Below are positions 19,688 to 31,178 of a stretch of DNA of 64,000 nt, piece after piece. How positions within the stretch are numbered: position 1 is the stretch's first letter; each line of letters begins with the position of its first letter. The notes under the pieces are model-generated. The model saw only the letters and a program-made list of their open reading frames with translations. It ran no database searches and was not told the origin of the DNA. The position numbers were made by a program, and so were the translations under genes. This stretch comes from Peltaster fructicola (Eukaryota; Ascomycota; Dothideomycetes): assembly GCA_001592805.2 (NCBI GenBank), contig CP051140.1, positions 4,062,645 to 4,126,644 of the forward strand. Reading direction: 5' to 3'.

Positions 19688-21801
19688 GACTGTGCTGTCA
19701 ATGAAAGAGTTCAAGAGCTGGCGAGAAGTACTTCAACAGTCCCTCAACAATACCTGTTATAGCTGATCGTCAAAGATTGTCCCTGCATACTCAGACCGAG
19801 CTATGCACTGCAGCTAGACTGAGCGAGCCGTCATTGCCTTAGCTGTCGAATGCTGCCGCAAGGCAGAGACATATTCGCTGACCAAGCTGTTTGAGTTTCA
19901 CGCCGGTCGCGTTCCTTCGAGGCTGCTATGCAGAGTTGAGAGTGTGGTTGAGTATTCCAGCGAGACGTAGCAATCGACTTCGCGGAAGAGTGCGCCACCA
20001 AGCAATATAGACGATCGGCGGCACTCATGGCTTCGTCATGACAGAGTCAAGGTTGTAATGTTGTTGTCCTCGCGCGCGACGCGGGTAACTGATGTGCGCA
20101 GTAGGAAGTGACGACAGCTCCAATTCGCTTCCTTTCTTTCGTGCCATTCCCAACCTTCCGTACCATACAGCCGTTCAACTATCAGCTTAGCCTGACACGA
20201 TCCCATCGTCTCGATGGATCTATAAGGTGGAAGGCTCTCCCTGATGCCAGGCCAAAATCTGGTCGATGCCACGAAGCATGGTCGAATGCCGCAATGTGAA
20301 CAGCAACGACAGCAAGAGATGGGCATGCGCAGGGACAAGCGAGACTGGCATGTGAGTCGACAAGAACAAGAGCTGGTACACAACTTGTTAGCACACCCAT
20401 GGGGTTACCATGTCCACTTACACCTACAAGGTTGCGACCGGTGAATGTGATTGTGTTGTATGTGCCACAACCACGCTCAACGGGATTTCGAAATCGCAGG
20501 GTCCTGCGCTACACTGCATCGTGAAGATCCTCTGCGATCTGTTGCAATGACTGCACATAACCACATCATCTTGTGAACAGTCAGCACATTGCATTGCAGT
20601 CTGGCCAGCTCCATGTTGTGTGCATCAAGCGACTTGCCAGGAGAACCAATCGGCGTCTCACGACGACCATGCTGGGGCGAGCGCAATCCTCTAACCACCA
20701 GGGGCCTTGCGGCCGGACGACTAGCACTGTTCGGGAGCTCTTTCGGATGCAGGCTCCCCTCTGGAAGCCATGCAGATCCAGTGGTGGAGCTGTTGTGGAA
20801 GCTGCTGGCCTCGAAGTGAGCTGTTTTCGAAACCACATGTTCATCGAGCAATGAGCATGTATAATGCGACCTATACTCATCAGCGGCACTCAGTCTCGGC
20901 GTCAGGAGTGTACCACGGTTAAGCATGAGTCTCGTGAGCTCCTGGCACTGTATCTGGGTGCTGGGACTGACAGATACTTGAAGACCTCCTCGTTGTCGAT
21001 TAGCAACATCCTGGAAATGTATTTGCATGAGTGAGCAGCAGTGAAGCACATCTGGCTGTGGGTTTCAGGCTGAGGCCTGAGTCTTTCTGGACGAGTTGTT
21101 CGTCTGATCATGGTCCATCACTCTTATACACCTTTCTCCAGATCCTACTCCTTTATTACTCTTCCTCGGCATGCACGAGACTCTCAGAGCGAGCATTGTA
21201 CGTGTCCGAAGCATACAAATGAATGCTTAGTTCTGTCCGTTAAGATGCGATGCTGTTGCTCCATCACACCGATCATCCCCTCACTTCCACACGACACCCT
21301 TCTCAAAGTCGCTGGTCTCGGGTTGTTGTCCTGCAGGCATGTGCGAGGGCCAGAGATGGTGTCCTCATGTCATTGATCTCACTGAAGTCGAAGCTCAGGA
21401 AATCCAAAGTCGACACTTCTTAGAATTCGGCATCGTCCTCTAACGACAACATAGCATCATGACGCACATCTTTTGGTGAGTTCGGTCGTTTCGCTCTTGT
21501 GGCGGTCCATTGCAGAGACCATTGGCACGATGAGAAGAACATCATGGCTCCTAGCAGACCCTTGAAGCCGTTCGCTGTAACTTGCATCGGACCGAACATT
21601 ACCAACATGACATAACAACACTTACAAACCTGTCGAAACACTTACCACCCATGCGATGTGCAGACGAACTCGAGGATATAAAGATGAGCTCAATCACCAT
21701 GAAGTCGAGCATTATCAACACAGTGTACATCCAACAATCGTATAGCACAATTCGCAACAACAGCAACAACAGCAAGAGCAACAACACCACCAACCATCAA
21801 A
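19688..21801. other. 2.1 kb region without recognised gene
   Basis: It holds the promoters of the Zn2Cys6 regulator (-) and the alpha/beta hydrolase (+). Around 20477-21049 there are overlapping open frames on both strands (up to 190 codons on the minus strand) with no recognisable motif; I do not call a gene. The last ~60 bases before 21802 are a CAA/CAG-rich leader (21746-21799). Confidence 0.5.
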
Positions 21802-23034
21802 ATGACTGGCTTCCAACTTCACGAAGACAAGAACTTCCACTATGAGACGCTTCGATCTCTAGGAACTGTCCGCTACTTCGGCTCCGACATCAAGGAGCAA
21901 CTCGATCTCATGCCAAAGATCAAAGTCAATGACTTCGACAGCTGGTACGATGCATGGTCTGGTCTTGCCAAGACCGTACTCTCGACCATTGACGAGAACA
22001 ACCTGCAGCAGTACAACGCTGCAACCATCAGGAACGTCTACTTCCGCGCCAGCCACTACTACTTTGTGTCAGAGTTCTTCTTGCATCTCAATTGGGACGA
22101 CCCTCGAAGCCTAGATGCATTCGCCAAGTGGCGCAAGTACTTCGAAATTGCGAATGCTCATCTTGAGATTCCGGGAATCTTCTTTAAGGTGTCTGCATCG
22201 TTCGGTGAGATCCCAGGCTACCTCTTCCGCACCCCCAAAGCCTCAGCATCGAACCCACGCCCAACCATCATCTTGAACGGTGGATATGACAGCAACATGG
22301 AGGAGTGCTTGCATGACTTCGGCTTTGATTTGTTGGAGCGTGGCTACAATTGTATCATCTTCGATGGACCAGGACAACCTGCCTTCCTCCGCGACCAGCA
22401 CGTTGGCTTCATCTACGATTGGGAGAGGGTGATCACGCCGATCGTGGACTATCTGCACGCCCACAAAGAGCACTCCTTCGTGGATACCAGTAACATCGGC
22501 CTGCTTGGCATGAGTCTGGGTGGCTACCTCGCCGCCAGAGCCGCTGCTTTCGAGCCTCGTCTCAGCGCCGTTATTCTGCTTGATGGTGTCTGGAGCTTCA
22601 TGGACTGTATACTGAACGCCTTTCCTGAGCTCAAGGCCCCTTGGGAAGCTGGAGATGAGGCGGCACTCAACGAGACATTTGCAAAGAACGGGTTGAAGAC
22701 TGCAGACTCAAACCGCAGGTGGATTCACGACCATCTCAAATTGGCAATGCAAGAGAAGAACGCCTTCGTCGCTTTCGAGGAGGTTGCAAAAATGGATCTG
22801 GAGAATGGCGTGGCTCAGAAGATCAAAATGCCGATCTTCGTTGGTGATGCTGCTGAAGATATCTTCTTCGAAGGACAGCCGCCAAAGGTCGCAGCAGCGA
22901 TTGGCGGTAACGCCACGCTTTTCGAGTTCACCGCAAAGTATGCTGCTGCTGCTCACAGTGCCAGTGGTGCTCTGTTGTACCAGAACCAAATGGTCTGGGA
23001 GTGGTTTGCCAAGGTGACTGGCGACAAGCAGTAG
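21802..23034 (+). CDS. alpha/beta hydrolase of the Fus2 / dihydropseudooxynicotine-hydrolase type
   Basis: One exon encodes 410 residues. The first 130 form a helical N-terminal part typical of this subfamily, followed by the hydrolase core: the oxyanion-side strand TIILNGGYDSNMEE (165-177), FDGPGQ (187-192), the nucleophile elbow GMSLGG with Ser238, a candidate acid in FVGDAAEDIFF (D349 or D353) and the base His385 in AAAHSASG. No signal peptide is present, so the enzyme is probably cytosolic. Relatives hydrolyse C-C or ester bonds, often in secondary metabolism (as in fusarin C) or catabolism. No PKS or NRPS is in the window, so its pathway is open. The CAA-rich leader just upstream supports the start. 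Confidence 0.88.
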   Translation: MTGFQLHEDKNFHYETLRSLGTVRYFGSDIKEQLDLMPKIKVNDFDSWYDAWSGLAKTVLSTIDENNLQQYNAATIRNVYFRASHYYFVSEFFLHLNWDDPRSLDAFAKWRKYFEIANAHLEIPGIFFKVSASFGEIPGYLFRTPKASASNPRPTIILNGGYDSNMEECLHDFGFDLLERGYNCIIFDGPGQPAFLRDQHVGFIYDWERVITPIVDYLHAHKEHSFVDTSNIGLLGMSLGGYLAARAAAFEPRLSAVILLDGVWSFMDCILNAFPELKAPWEAGDEAALNETFAKNGLKTADSNRRWIHDHLKLAMQEKNAFVAFEEVAKMDLENGVAQKIKMPIFVGDAAEDIFFEGQPPKVAAAIGGNATLFEFTAKYAAAAHSASGALLYQNQMVWEWFAKVTGDKQ

Positions 23035-23310
23035 TGGTAGTGGAGAGAGCCATCGTTGATGATTTGAGTCTTAGGTATAAAGCATTAATGATTCTTCTTC
23101 TATCTACCTCAAACCGCAATCCAAAATATGCTTGTGACCAGAGAACGCATATCTCGTGTTGTTATAAGCTGTCGTCAGGAACAGCTTGAAGGATGCTTTT
23201 CAGTGCTTCGTGCTTCGTGGCTAGGTATAGGCTGGATATGATGCCCAGTACAAAATCATCGCTTGCTCGGTGCATCCGTGTATACCTTGCGCTGCTATAC
23301 ATTCGCGTAT

Positions 23311-24295
23311 CTACAATCCAACGGCGGAAGAGAGCCCAGCTGTGATGTTGTTCAGAACCTCTGAGCCACCAACAAGAACTTCGAAGATGTCCTTGTAAGA
23401 GTCCCTGCAAGAACATTAGCTTACCCACGATACATGTGTTACTCGACTCACTTTGTGATCGTTGCGCCTTCTGGCACCTTCTCAGGGCTGATCGAGAACA
23501 GCTCGAAGACCATCTGACCAAGACTAGGAAGCGTGATCGGCTCAGCACGAGGTCTCCAGCCAAGCTCGTAGGGCAACTGCTCCTTCTCGAAAAGACTGCG
23601 GATCCAATCCACTCTTGTTACGCCTGTTGAGTCATCGCCGCCCATAGCCTGCAGGTAGATTGCTGTCTCGCCATAGCGGAAGATGAACTCGCGCAAGCCG
23701 TAAGTGAAGCTTGGATTCCTTTCTTCGGAGTCTTCTGTACGGTTGGCGAGAGAGTTCGCTGCAGGGAGCAGAGCTGTCTTGCCAGCAGTGTAGAAGGAAA
23801 GGACCTGCTGCCAGATTGGGTTGTAGAAAGAGTAGTCATTGCCAAAGTAGGCGTCCTGTCTACTCAGGCTTGCATCGTGCTCAATGGGGAAGTTGTGCTG
23901 GTCGAGATTGTCGAGATCGAACGCTCCACCAAGAACATTAGGCGAGGACAGCAAACCAGCTGCTCCGATGAGGATCGTGAAGTCAGCACCCATGTTCATT
24001 CCCTCTGCAAGACCTTGCAACAAGTGAGGGATTGTCATGTTTCGACCATCGTGGTGGATGAAGCCTGCGGTCGTTAGTATTGTAGTGTTGTCGTCAACAA
24101 GCACGAACCATGATTCGCCAATGTATTGAGACCAGGGCAAGGCGATCGCACATCACCGTGTCCTGGTGGCACCCAGTTGGTGAAGCGAGGATCGTCATCC
24201 GGAGCAGGACCAAGGCTCGACAGCAGTCCGCCAATGTCGAGCAGAGCAGTAGCGGAGCTGACCAGCGCAGGCAGGAAGAACAACGAGTGCCGCAT
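23311..24295 (-). CDS. secreted heme-thiolate peroxidase (chloroperoxidase / short UPO type)
   Basis: Exons 24109-24295, 23452-24064 and 23311-23404 (introns of 44 and 47 nt; the first has the branch site ACTAAC) give 297 residues. A signal peptide begins MRHSLFFLPALVSSATA. The proximal heme ligand is Cys53 in SPCPGLNTLANHG, and the splice restores NHGFIHHDGRNMT. The distal-side triad is EHD (residues 124-126, FPIEHDASLSR), the signature of the short chloroperoxidase/unspecific peroxygenase group, with a later Glu in RYGE. Such enzymes use H2O2 to oxidise or halogenate small organics outside the cell. An upstream in-frame ATG at 24340 is rejected because it would bury the signal peptide. It is divergent from the bL17m gene. 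Confidence 0.92.
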
Positions 24296-24711
24296 GTTGT
24301 CGAGTGAGGATGGGACGAAGCAGGCGATCAAGATTGTCAACCAGCAGGCACCTTATGTGATCGTTGCATATCAGCAAGCCGCCAGAACCGCATCATTGAG
24401 CGGCGAGATCGCGATGAGCGATCTTCTGTGCCTTCTTAAAAGCGTCAAGCGGATGATCATGCATGTATTGCATAGATGATGATTCGCCTACCGGTTTGTA
24501 GCTTGCAGATCAGCTACCATTGCGGTCACGGACAAGGGCTGGGTGTTGAGTTAAGGTTCGAGCAGTGTCCGAGGCCTGGCGAAGCGAAGCTTTTTTGCAC
24601 CGTCCAAATCTGTCCACCTAAAGGGGATGTGTAGCGGCATTTGACGCGCGAGTCAGGCGGCCTTGCTTCACGAACATTGTTCACGTTGCAGACCTTCTAT
24701 CACATTCAACC
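24296..24711. promoter_or_regulatory. divergent promoter region, peroxidase / bL17m
   Basis: These 416 bases separate the peroxidase start (-) from the mitochondrial ribosomal protein start (+). No further gene was seen and no motif stands out. Confidence 0.4.
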
Positions 24712-25360
24712 ATGGCAGGAGGCGACATCAAGTTCAGACATCTAGGACGCACGTCCGCTCATCGCCAGGCTCTTCTGCGCAATCTTGTGACCTCCCTGAT
24801 ACAGCATGAATCAATTTCGACGACATGGGCGAAAGCAAAGGAAGCACAACGACAGGCTGAGAAGCTCATCAGCCTAGGCAAGAGAAACACCGTCGCGAGT
24901 AAGGCATCTGCGAACGGAATGGTCTTTGTGTGTTGCTTTCTTTGTTGTACCGTGATTTGTGCTGACAGCAAGACAGTGCAATGGCGAGATTATTCCAAAA
25001 GTTTTCGGCCCATTGGCAGCACGATATGCGCAGCGCAATGGTGGTTTCACTCGAGTACTACGCACTGAGCCTCTGAAGGAAGATCAGGCCCCATCCGCTA
25101 TTCTCGAGCTCGTCGACGGTCCCAAGGACATGCGATTTGCACTGACGGCACGCACAATTGCACGAGCACAAGCGAATGGTCACGCAATCAATGACATGAC
25201 GGCCGCCAATATCGCCAAGGTCACGAGGTACAGGAAGAACGGCGAGAGAGAGTTGCAGGAGATGGTGAAGAAGTTTGCATCTTTGCACGCCGCTGGTGAG
25301 CATGGCGTGAAGGAGATCAAGAAGCAGCGTGTTGGAGAGCCTCTTCCCGTCAGTCGCTGA
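24712..25360 (+). CDS. mitochondrial large-subunit ribosomal protein bL17m
   Basis: Exons 24712-24898 and 24969-25360 with a 70 nt intron (GTAAGG...GCTGACAG) give 192 residues. The N-terminus MAGGDIKFRHLGRTSAHRQA followed by LLRNLVTSLIQHESISTT is the bL17 signature, and after splicing IIPKVFGPLAARYAQRNGG and FTRVLRTEP follow in the expected order. The C-terminal extension of about 90 residues beyond the bacterial length is usual for the fungal mitochondrial form (Mrpl8). It assembles near the polypeptide exit side of the mitoribosome. The intron cuts between RNTVA and TRQCNGE. Confidence 0.93.
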
Positions 25361-26931
25361 TCGTGATGAAGAGCTGGAGTTCTGAAGTCATCCAAGGGTG
25401 TGACTGGTCCTCAGGAAGATCAGAGCTGCAAAGGTGACTTGGCTATGATGAGCAGGTCTTGTACGCATCGTACAGTTTGGGCAATGCTCTGATCCAGCTT
25501 TGCATGAGCGCCTGGATCTTCTCGTATCAGCGCCGTTGTTGATCGGAGTCAGCGCGCAGTGTGATACAGCCACTATCGCCAGCATCTGGTCACGCATCCG
25601 CAGTGGCAACGAATGGAGATGGATTCGGAAGAGCGTAACACAATGTGGCTCAAACAGAACTGATGCGCAGAGAGAATGAGTCGCACCGTCACGACAGCAA
25701 AGAACGGAGTCAACCTGGCGCCGTCAGCGTTGCGAGACCGACCTCGACTATCATCTGTCAATATCAGCCGTCGATGAGCCATACCACGGACGAATCACAA
25801 CACGCGGACAAGCAGTATTTGAAGAGGAGGGCACCACTGCGCAGCAAAATGCAAAGTATGACTTCACAAACAATGCTACACCACAGATAAGAGCACGTTA
25901 GACAACCTTGGTCACTGGTCCTGCAGGTATGCTGATCCTATGGGTTCTCGCCATACTCAAGATGTCTCCAATGCCTGGTCGATTATGCATCCACGTTCTC
26001 ATCCACGCGCTGCTACAGACGAAGCTACATGACCGGCCAGGGATCCATCTGCACTCTCACATGGTTGGGTCTTGCTCACACGCCGGGTGAGCAGCGGTTT
26101 GTGTCTTAGGCGCCCTCATCAGACGGTTTCTCCTCTCTCATCTCACTGCAACCAAGTAACTCGAATGGTCTCGAGCCATAGACTTTACGCAGAGCTTACC
26201 TCTGCTGCCAAGGAAGCTGCTTGTCAGTCAGCCACATACGATGAAGGTGCATACGACGCTCAGCAACATCTACACTGCTAGCCGCCTGTGGCAATGCATA
26301 AAGAGACGTTGAGGATGCCATAAGATGCAGGACGAGGCTACAAAGACAGACTGCCTGACTCACTGAATGCACAATAGCCATCTCATCTCAACGCACGACA
26401 TCCTGGCGTGTTTGGTCTCGCTCTCGTTGTTCTCATTGAGCAGCATCATCGGCCTTGTTTCAGCGTTGAGCCGTCCGGACGTCTCAACCACTACCATATA
26501 GATCCTGACCATCACAACAACCATGACGACAATCACTATCAACCCTTTGCAGTTCATACAGTCACCAAGCGTAGCACGGTTCACGTCTCTACCACCACTA
26601 TCTGCACATTGGAGGGACCATATTACTCCTCATGCGGTCCTAATACCGCCTGATATCAGTCAACGAGGCATGACAGATCCCAAAACTGAACATCTCGAAT
26701 GGTCCTCGCGGCCAGGTCGACTTTGTATTCAGTCCAGATTCTTAGTCAAGTTCTCGCGCATAGCACATAGTAGCCATCTGGCGATCATGCCTCTCGGGAT
26801 AAAATTGTGTTGGTGGTGATGTTCATCGCGTAGATGCCGCGTGCGAATTGCATTTGGCGCGTCCCGGCGCGTCATCATCTCAAGTCGACCCTCGAACGCC
26901 ACCTCGAAACCTCAACATCAACCATCGCACA
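25361..26931. other. 1.6 kb region without recognised gene
   Basis: Only frames under 100 codons occur, on both strands, none with a recognisable family. The last ~80 bases before 26932 (CGACCCTCGAACGCCACC onward) look like a leader of the next gene. Confidence 0.5.
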
Positions 26932-27664
26932 ATGTCCCTTGCACCACTGCATCAGCCAACGATGCTACAATCGCCATTCTCGCCATTCGATCAGCCTCTA
27001 TCAGTGCTTGCGCCTCGCAGCACCAACTTGCCACCTCGTCGACGCTTCATGCCTGATGGATTGACTCAAGCATGCGACAAGGAGGCAGTTCCATATGCGC
27101 AACGACACATCAAGAAGGCACCTGTGCAAACACAATCGCAGCTGAGAGAGTCACGTCGACAGCAGCATGCGATCAAGATTCGCGAACAACGCGACGAGAA
27201 CCAGTTTCAGCGTCGAGCAGATGATGTGTGTGTTACGATCCGTGTGACCGCGTAGTGCTGACCTTCTATAGATGCTCCGACTGGACTTTCTGGAGCAGAA
27301 AAAGAACTGGGAGCTGCAACAGGCACGGCTCGCGGAGCTTCATAACATCGAGGAGGACCAAGAGCCATCAGCACAGTACGATGAGCACACAATGCCTATA
27401 GATCTGGCAGAGCTGGAGCAGCAAGAGTTTGAGCAACAGGAGCTGCAAGAGATGGAAGCGCTGCTTGATTTGCTTGACACTTCATATGTGGAAAACTTGC
27501 AGATGAGCATAGCAGAGGACGATCGACAGTCTGAGCACTTCGGTAGCGACGATGGCGACGACTTGAACTTCCTCATGGATAGCATCACGCATGGCTATAA
27601 CGACAACACTACCAAAGAGCCACAGCATGGCGACTATGACAACGAGCAGATGGATCTGACCTGA
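26932..27664 (+). CDS. hypothetical Gln/Glu-rich coiled-coil protein
   Basis: Exons 26932-27225 and 27272-27664 with a 46 nt intron (GTGTGT...CTATAG) give 228 residues. The start MSLAPLHQPTMLQSPFSPF is favoured over an upstream in-frame ATG because it follows a CA-rich leader ending GCACA. The middle (residues about 65-140) is basic and charged with a likely long helix or coiled coil (KKAPVQTQSQLRESRRQQ, LDFLEQKKNWELQQARLAEL), and the C-terminal third is very acidic with clusters of E, D and Q. I do not recognise a domain. The charged architecture suggests a nuclear or chromatin-related factor, as inference only. It is convergent with PEX19, with 194 bases between the stops. Confidence 0.7.
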
Positions 27665-27858
27665 CCAGCATGAGATAGCTTCCTCAAAGGACCTAGCTCG
27701 AGCAGCAATGTATCTCAACATGACAGGATGTACGTCCAAACGAGCTCGGCCTGACCAGCACAGGACATTTCTTGTCATGTACGAATGGGTATCAGCTTAA
27801 TGTACAGCTCATGATTAAGATCAATGGATCAGCCTGCGAGTACATCTCATGTGTAAGA

Positions 27859-28849
27859 TCATTGCGTCGGACAGCCACCCTCAAATTCACTCAATGCTTC
27901 CTGTGCAGCACTCATGTCGCCCACAAGATCTGGAGGTGGCGAACCTTGTGCTTGCATCTGCGATTGTTAGTAGGGTGCGTTGCAATACAGCCAGGACAAC
28001 TCACCTTCTGCATCTTGTCAACGATGAACTCTCGATCGTCATCATTGCTGTCACTGTAGCCTTTCCTCTCAAATCGTCCAACGATATCAGCAACGAGCTT
28101 CTGCTGTTCTGTGAACCTCGCCAAATCGGCCGCACTCGCTTTGTCCTTGTTCTTTACCATCCATTCTGGGAACTTATCATGCAACTCTTTCATAGGTTCG
28201 TAAAGGATCTCCTTGTTGGTTAACTGAGACATCATCCCCATAAGCATCTTATTGAAGTCCTCTTCACCTCCTCCTCCGGCCGCTGCCAACTCCTTCATCA
28301 TCTGCGCTAAGAAATCGTCTTCGCTTGGTCCAGCTGCAGCAGCGGCACTCGCTTGATCACCCGACGCTTGCATTCTCTCCATAGTCTTCCTGATCGTGTC
28401 GTTGAAGCTCTCCTTTTCCGCTTTCGAGGTGCCGGGCACTGCCTCAGCTGCCGTTGCGATGTGCTCGGCAGCCTCGTTGTTCGTGGGAGCAGAGCCTGCC
28501 GCTATAAGTTCTTGCATCATTTTCTCAAACTCTTTCTGCATCTCTGGATTAGCATCGAGCTCGCCTATGAGACTCTGCATGCCGGCCTCAAGGCTCTTCG
28601 CGAATGCTTCCTCATTTTGTGCACCTGGCTCGCCGGCTTCTGGTCGTCCTGGTCCAGAGGTGGGTGGAGCTGTGGTAGATTTAGGTGCTGCGGCCTCTGC
28701 TGGCTTCTTTGAGAACTCGTCAAGGACATCTGAGGATCATTAGCATGTGAAAGTGGTCAATCTGTGGGTGACACGCCGTCGAGGTCATCGAGATCGTCTT
28801 CTTCTGGGTCTGGTGCGATCTCAGGTTGTTTCTCGGTCTTTTGTGCCAT
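27859..28849 (-). CDS. PEX19: PEX19, peroxisomal membrane protein import receptor
   Basis: Exons 28777-28849, 28005-28729 and 27859-27957 give 298 residues. PEX19 is the cytosolic chaperone and receptor that delivers peroxisomal membrane proteins to PEX3. The acidic N-terminus DPEEDDLDDLD joins VLDEFSKKP after splicing, which is the PEX3-binding region, and the C-terminal domain includes EILYEPMKELHDKFPEWM and MQAQGSPPPDLVG. The protein ends in CPTQ, a CaaX box for farnesylation, which only appears when the last intron (27958-28004, GTGAGT...ATCGCAG) is removed. The first intron (28730-28776) keeps the frame only with a GC-AG boundary (GACG/GCGTGT...CTCAG) and contains a GCTAAT branch site. 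The gene shares a 375-base divergent promoter with UBC9. Confidence 0.95.
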
Positions 28850-29224
28850 TGTGTTGGCACAGTGGAGGAGGCACGATGGATAATGCAGTGATAGCTCTGG
28901 CGCGCTCAAATCTTCGTCCGACAGGTCGAATACCCAAGAGAGAATGCCGGATATGGATGCAGTTCGTGAAGAAGGAAGTGGGATGAAGCTGATCAGCCTC
29001 CACCTCCACAATGTCTAGGCGTCTATCTTCGCGAAGCCATAACTTTCACAAGACCTTCGTTGCTCACTTCGCATACTGTTGGCGCGAGAAACTCGCAAGC
29101 AGCAGGTGGCTGATCGCACCTAGCAAGCATAAGTATATATTGTGGCCACTGACTTCCGCGATCACTTTTTCGCAAACACTTCGATCAGCAGCCACACAAT
29201 TCAACACCCACACCACCACCGAAC
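28850..29224. promoter_or_regulatory. divergent promoter region, PEX19 / UBC9
   Basis: These 375 bases lie between the starts of PEX19 (-) and UBC9 (+). A stretch ATAAGTATATAT near 29130 is a TATA-like candidate for UBC9. The leader just before the UBC9 ATG is CA-rich (ACAATTCAACACCCACACCA). Confidence 0.45.
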
Positions 29225-29840
29225 ATGTCGTCACTTATGCTCAGTCGCCTCCAAGAGGAGCGGTAAGCAAGATCTGTATTCTCAAGGCTTATGCTTACTC
29301 TTTGCCAGCAAGTCATGGCGTAAGGACCATCCGTTCGGCTTTGTCGCTCGTCCGCGCAAGAATGCTACAGGCGTGATCAACCTTCAAGAGTGGGAATGCG
29401 CCATACCAGGTCGTGAGAAGACAATTTGGGAAGGCGGACTGTACAAGCTCGAGCTCATCTTTCCGAATGGTGCGTACACGGATATCTGTGGCTACAGCTC
29501 GCTGACGACGATGCAGAATACCCTACGAAGCCTCCGAAGTGTATGTCACAGGCACAAGTTTTGTTATGACCTAGCTAATGAGACAGGCAAATTCGTACCA
29601 CCACTCTTCCACCCAAACGTCTATCCATCAGGCACAGTCTGCCTCAGCATCCTCAACGAGGATGACGGCTGGAAGCCAGCGATCACAATCAAGCAGATCA
29701 TGATCGGTATCCAAATGCTGCTCGACGAGGTCAACCTAGACTCTCCAGCACAAGCAGATGCATACAACCTCTTCAAGAAAGATAGAGCCGCATACGATCG
29801 CCGAGTGCGCCAGATCGTGCGGGAGAACCCTGTGAACTGA
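29225..29840 (+). CDS. UBC9: SUMO-conjugating enzyme E2
   Basis: Four exons (29225-29262, 29309-29469, 29517-29540, 29587-29840) with introns of 46, 47 and 46 nt give 158 residues, the usual UBC9 length. The third exon is only 24 nt and encodes the tract EYPTKPPK, whose reading matches the E2 core. The catalytic Cys93 lies in [15 protein letters not shown], and the N-terminal [20 protein letters not shown] is the UBC9 hallmark. The enzyme takes SUMO from the Aos1/Uba2 E1 and passes it to lysines of nuclear proteins. All three splice junctions restore strongly conserved sequence, so the model is firm. Confidence 0.97.
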
Positions 29841-30027
29841 GCACTGCATGGCTCAGCAATCGACGACTTCAGCGATGGTGTTTCAGGCGTTTGACGAACG
29901 ATACAAGATTTGTCTGGGGCGATGACACTGCTTGTGTACAAGGATTACAATATCTCCTTGTTCCTCGAGTCGAGGCAGCAGCACTCATATTCTGCTCAAT
30001 GGTTACAATCTTTGCTGCGCCTCAAGG

Positions 30028-31178
30028 CTAGGCAGCACCTTTCAGCATGACCTCCGTATCAGTGAACTCAGCATGCTTCGCCATTGTTCTGTCAAGCAGG
30101 TATCCGAACCTCGCTGTCTCGTAAAAAGTTTGCATGACATACTCGGGCACGTCCGTCATCCATATGATCTTATCATAGTATTCGCCTGCTCGGCCGAAGA
30201 GGTCAAGACCTTTTGTACACGCTCAATGATTGTGGCCGGGTTCCGGTTCTCTGGCGTATTGAGGCCCTGATGTGAGAATGCGGCCATCTTGTCCTGCATC
30301 TCTGCGAGCGTGGTGAAGCAGAAGGAACAGTGCCAGCCAGCGTTCCATAGCGTCGCTTGATCTCGCCACCGTCGGTATGCCGCCAGGGGAGAGAAGCTCG
30401 AGTCCAAGAGGTTCATGCGTAGTGTCTCCGGCAGCAAGGTGTGCTTGACATCCTTACCGAATGTTGTCGCCTGTGGATGAGACCACTGCTCGCCGCGGTG
30501 CTGCCACTGGTACGCATAGTAGTAGAACTGCGAACGCAAGTTCAACCGAGGAGGGAAGTCGCAGTAGCGCAGAAGCATTGCTGTCTCTGGTCGTACGATC
30601 TCATCCATGTCGCCAACGATCAGCACATCGCCAGGATGAGCTTCCTGTTCTGTGCCAGCCAGCTTTGGGAATACTGAGGTTAACAGTGCATTCCGAAAGT
30701 AGGCCTCGTGGTCCCAGATGTATCTTGAGCTGGTATCATCGGCCAGCACTCTGTGAATGATCTTGTGGTGAAACTGCTTGAATCGCTGCCAGTTCTCCTG
30801 CAAGTGAAGTGGCTTCGGCTGACCAGTGAAAGTCACGTTCGCCTCAACAACGACGAAGTAGTCAACATACGACGACAGCGTGTGTAGCCTGATTTCTAGC
30901 CAGTCCAATTCGTTCGAGATCATCGCCAGATCATAGACTTTCCGCCCCGGCTTATGCCATGCCGAGAAGTCATGCGCGCGACACACAGCATCTGCTGCTT
31001 CAGATGTTGACTTGTGTGGCTTTGCTGGGTTGAGATTGGCAAAAAGTGGATGGCCACTTTGAATGGCTCGTTGTGAGGGTACAGATCGATGCGGCCATGT
31101 AAGGAGGATCAGCGCGAAGAGAATGAGCAGTAGGACCTTGAGACTGAGGTATTTCTGCAGTCGGCGGAGCAGCGGCAT
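30028..31178 (-). CDS. glycosyltransferase family 17 protein, with a frameshift or intron near the end
   Basis: The frame from 31178 encodes a type II membrane protein: a basic start, one transmembrane helix (residues about 12-30, LKVLLLILFALILLTW) and a lumenal GT17 domain with RKVYDLAMISNELDWLEIRL and the metal-binding DMD in VGDMDEIVRP. This is the family of beta-1,4-mannosyl-glycoprotein N-acetylglucosaminyltransferases (GnT-III type); Golgi location is inferred. The uninterrupted frame stops at 30156 after 340 residues. A different frame continues the family sequence (KGLDLFGRAGEYYDK, then DVPEYVMQTFYETARFGYLL) to a stop at 30028. Either one base is missing around 30205-30220, or a 50 nt intron (30169-30218, GTACAA...ATAAG) is removed. 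The intron keeps frame (366 residues) but discards the first of those conserved stretches. Confidence 0.75.

Noticed and set aside
20477-21049. 190-codon frame on the minus strand
   Set aside because: Overlapping frames exist on both strands, with no motif, signal peptide or splice support.
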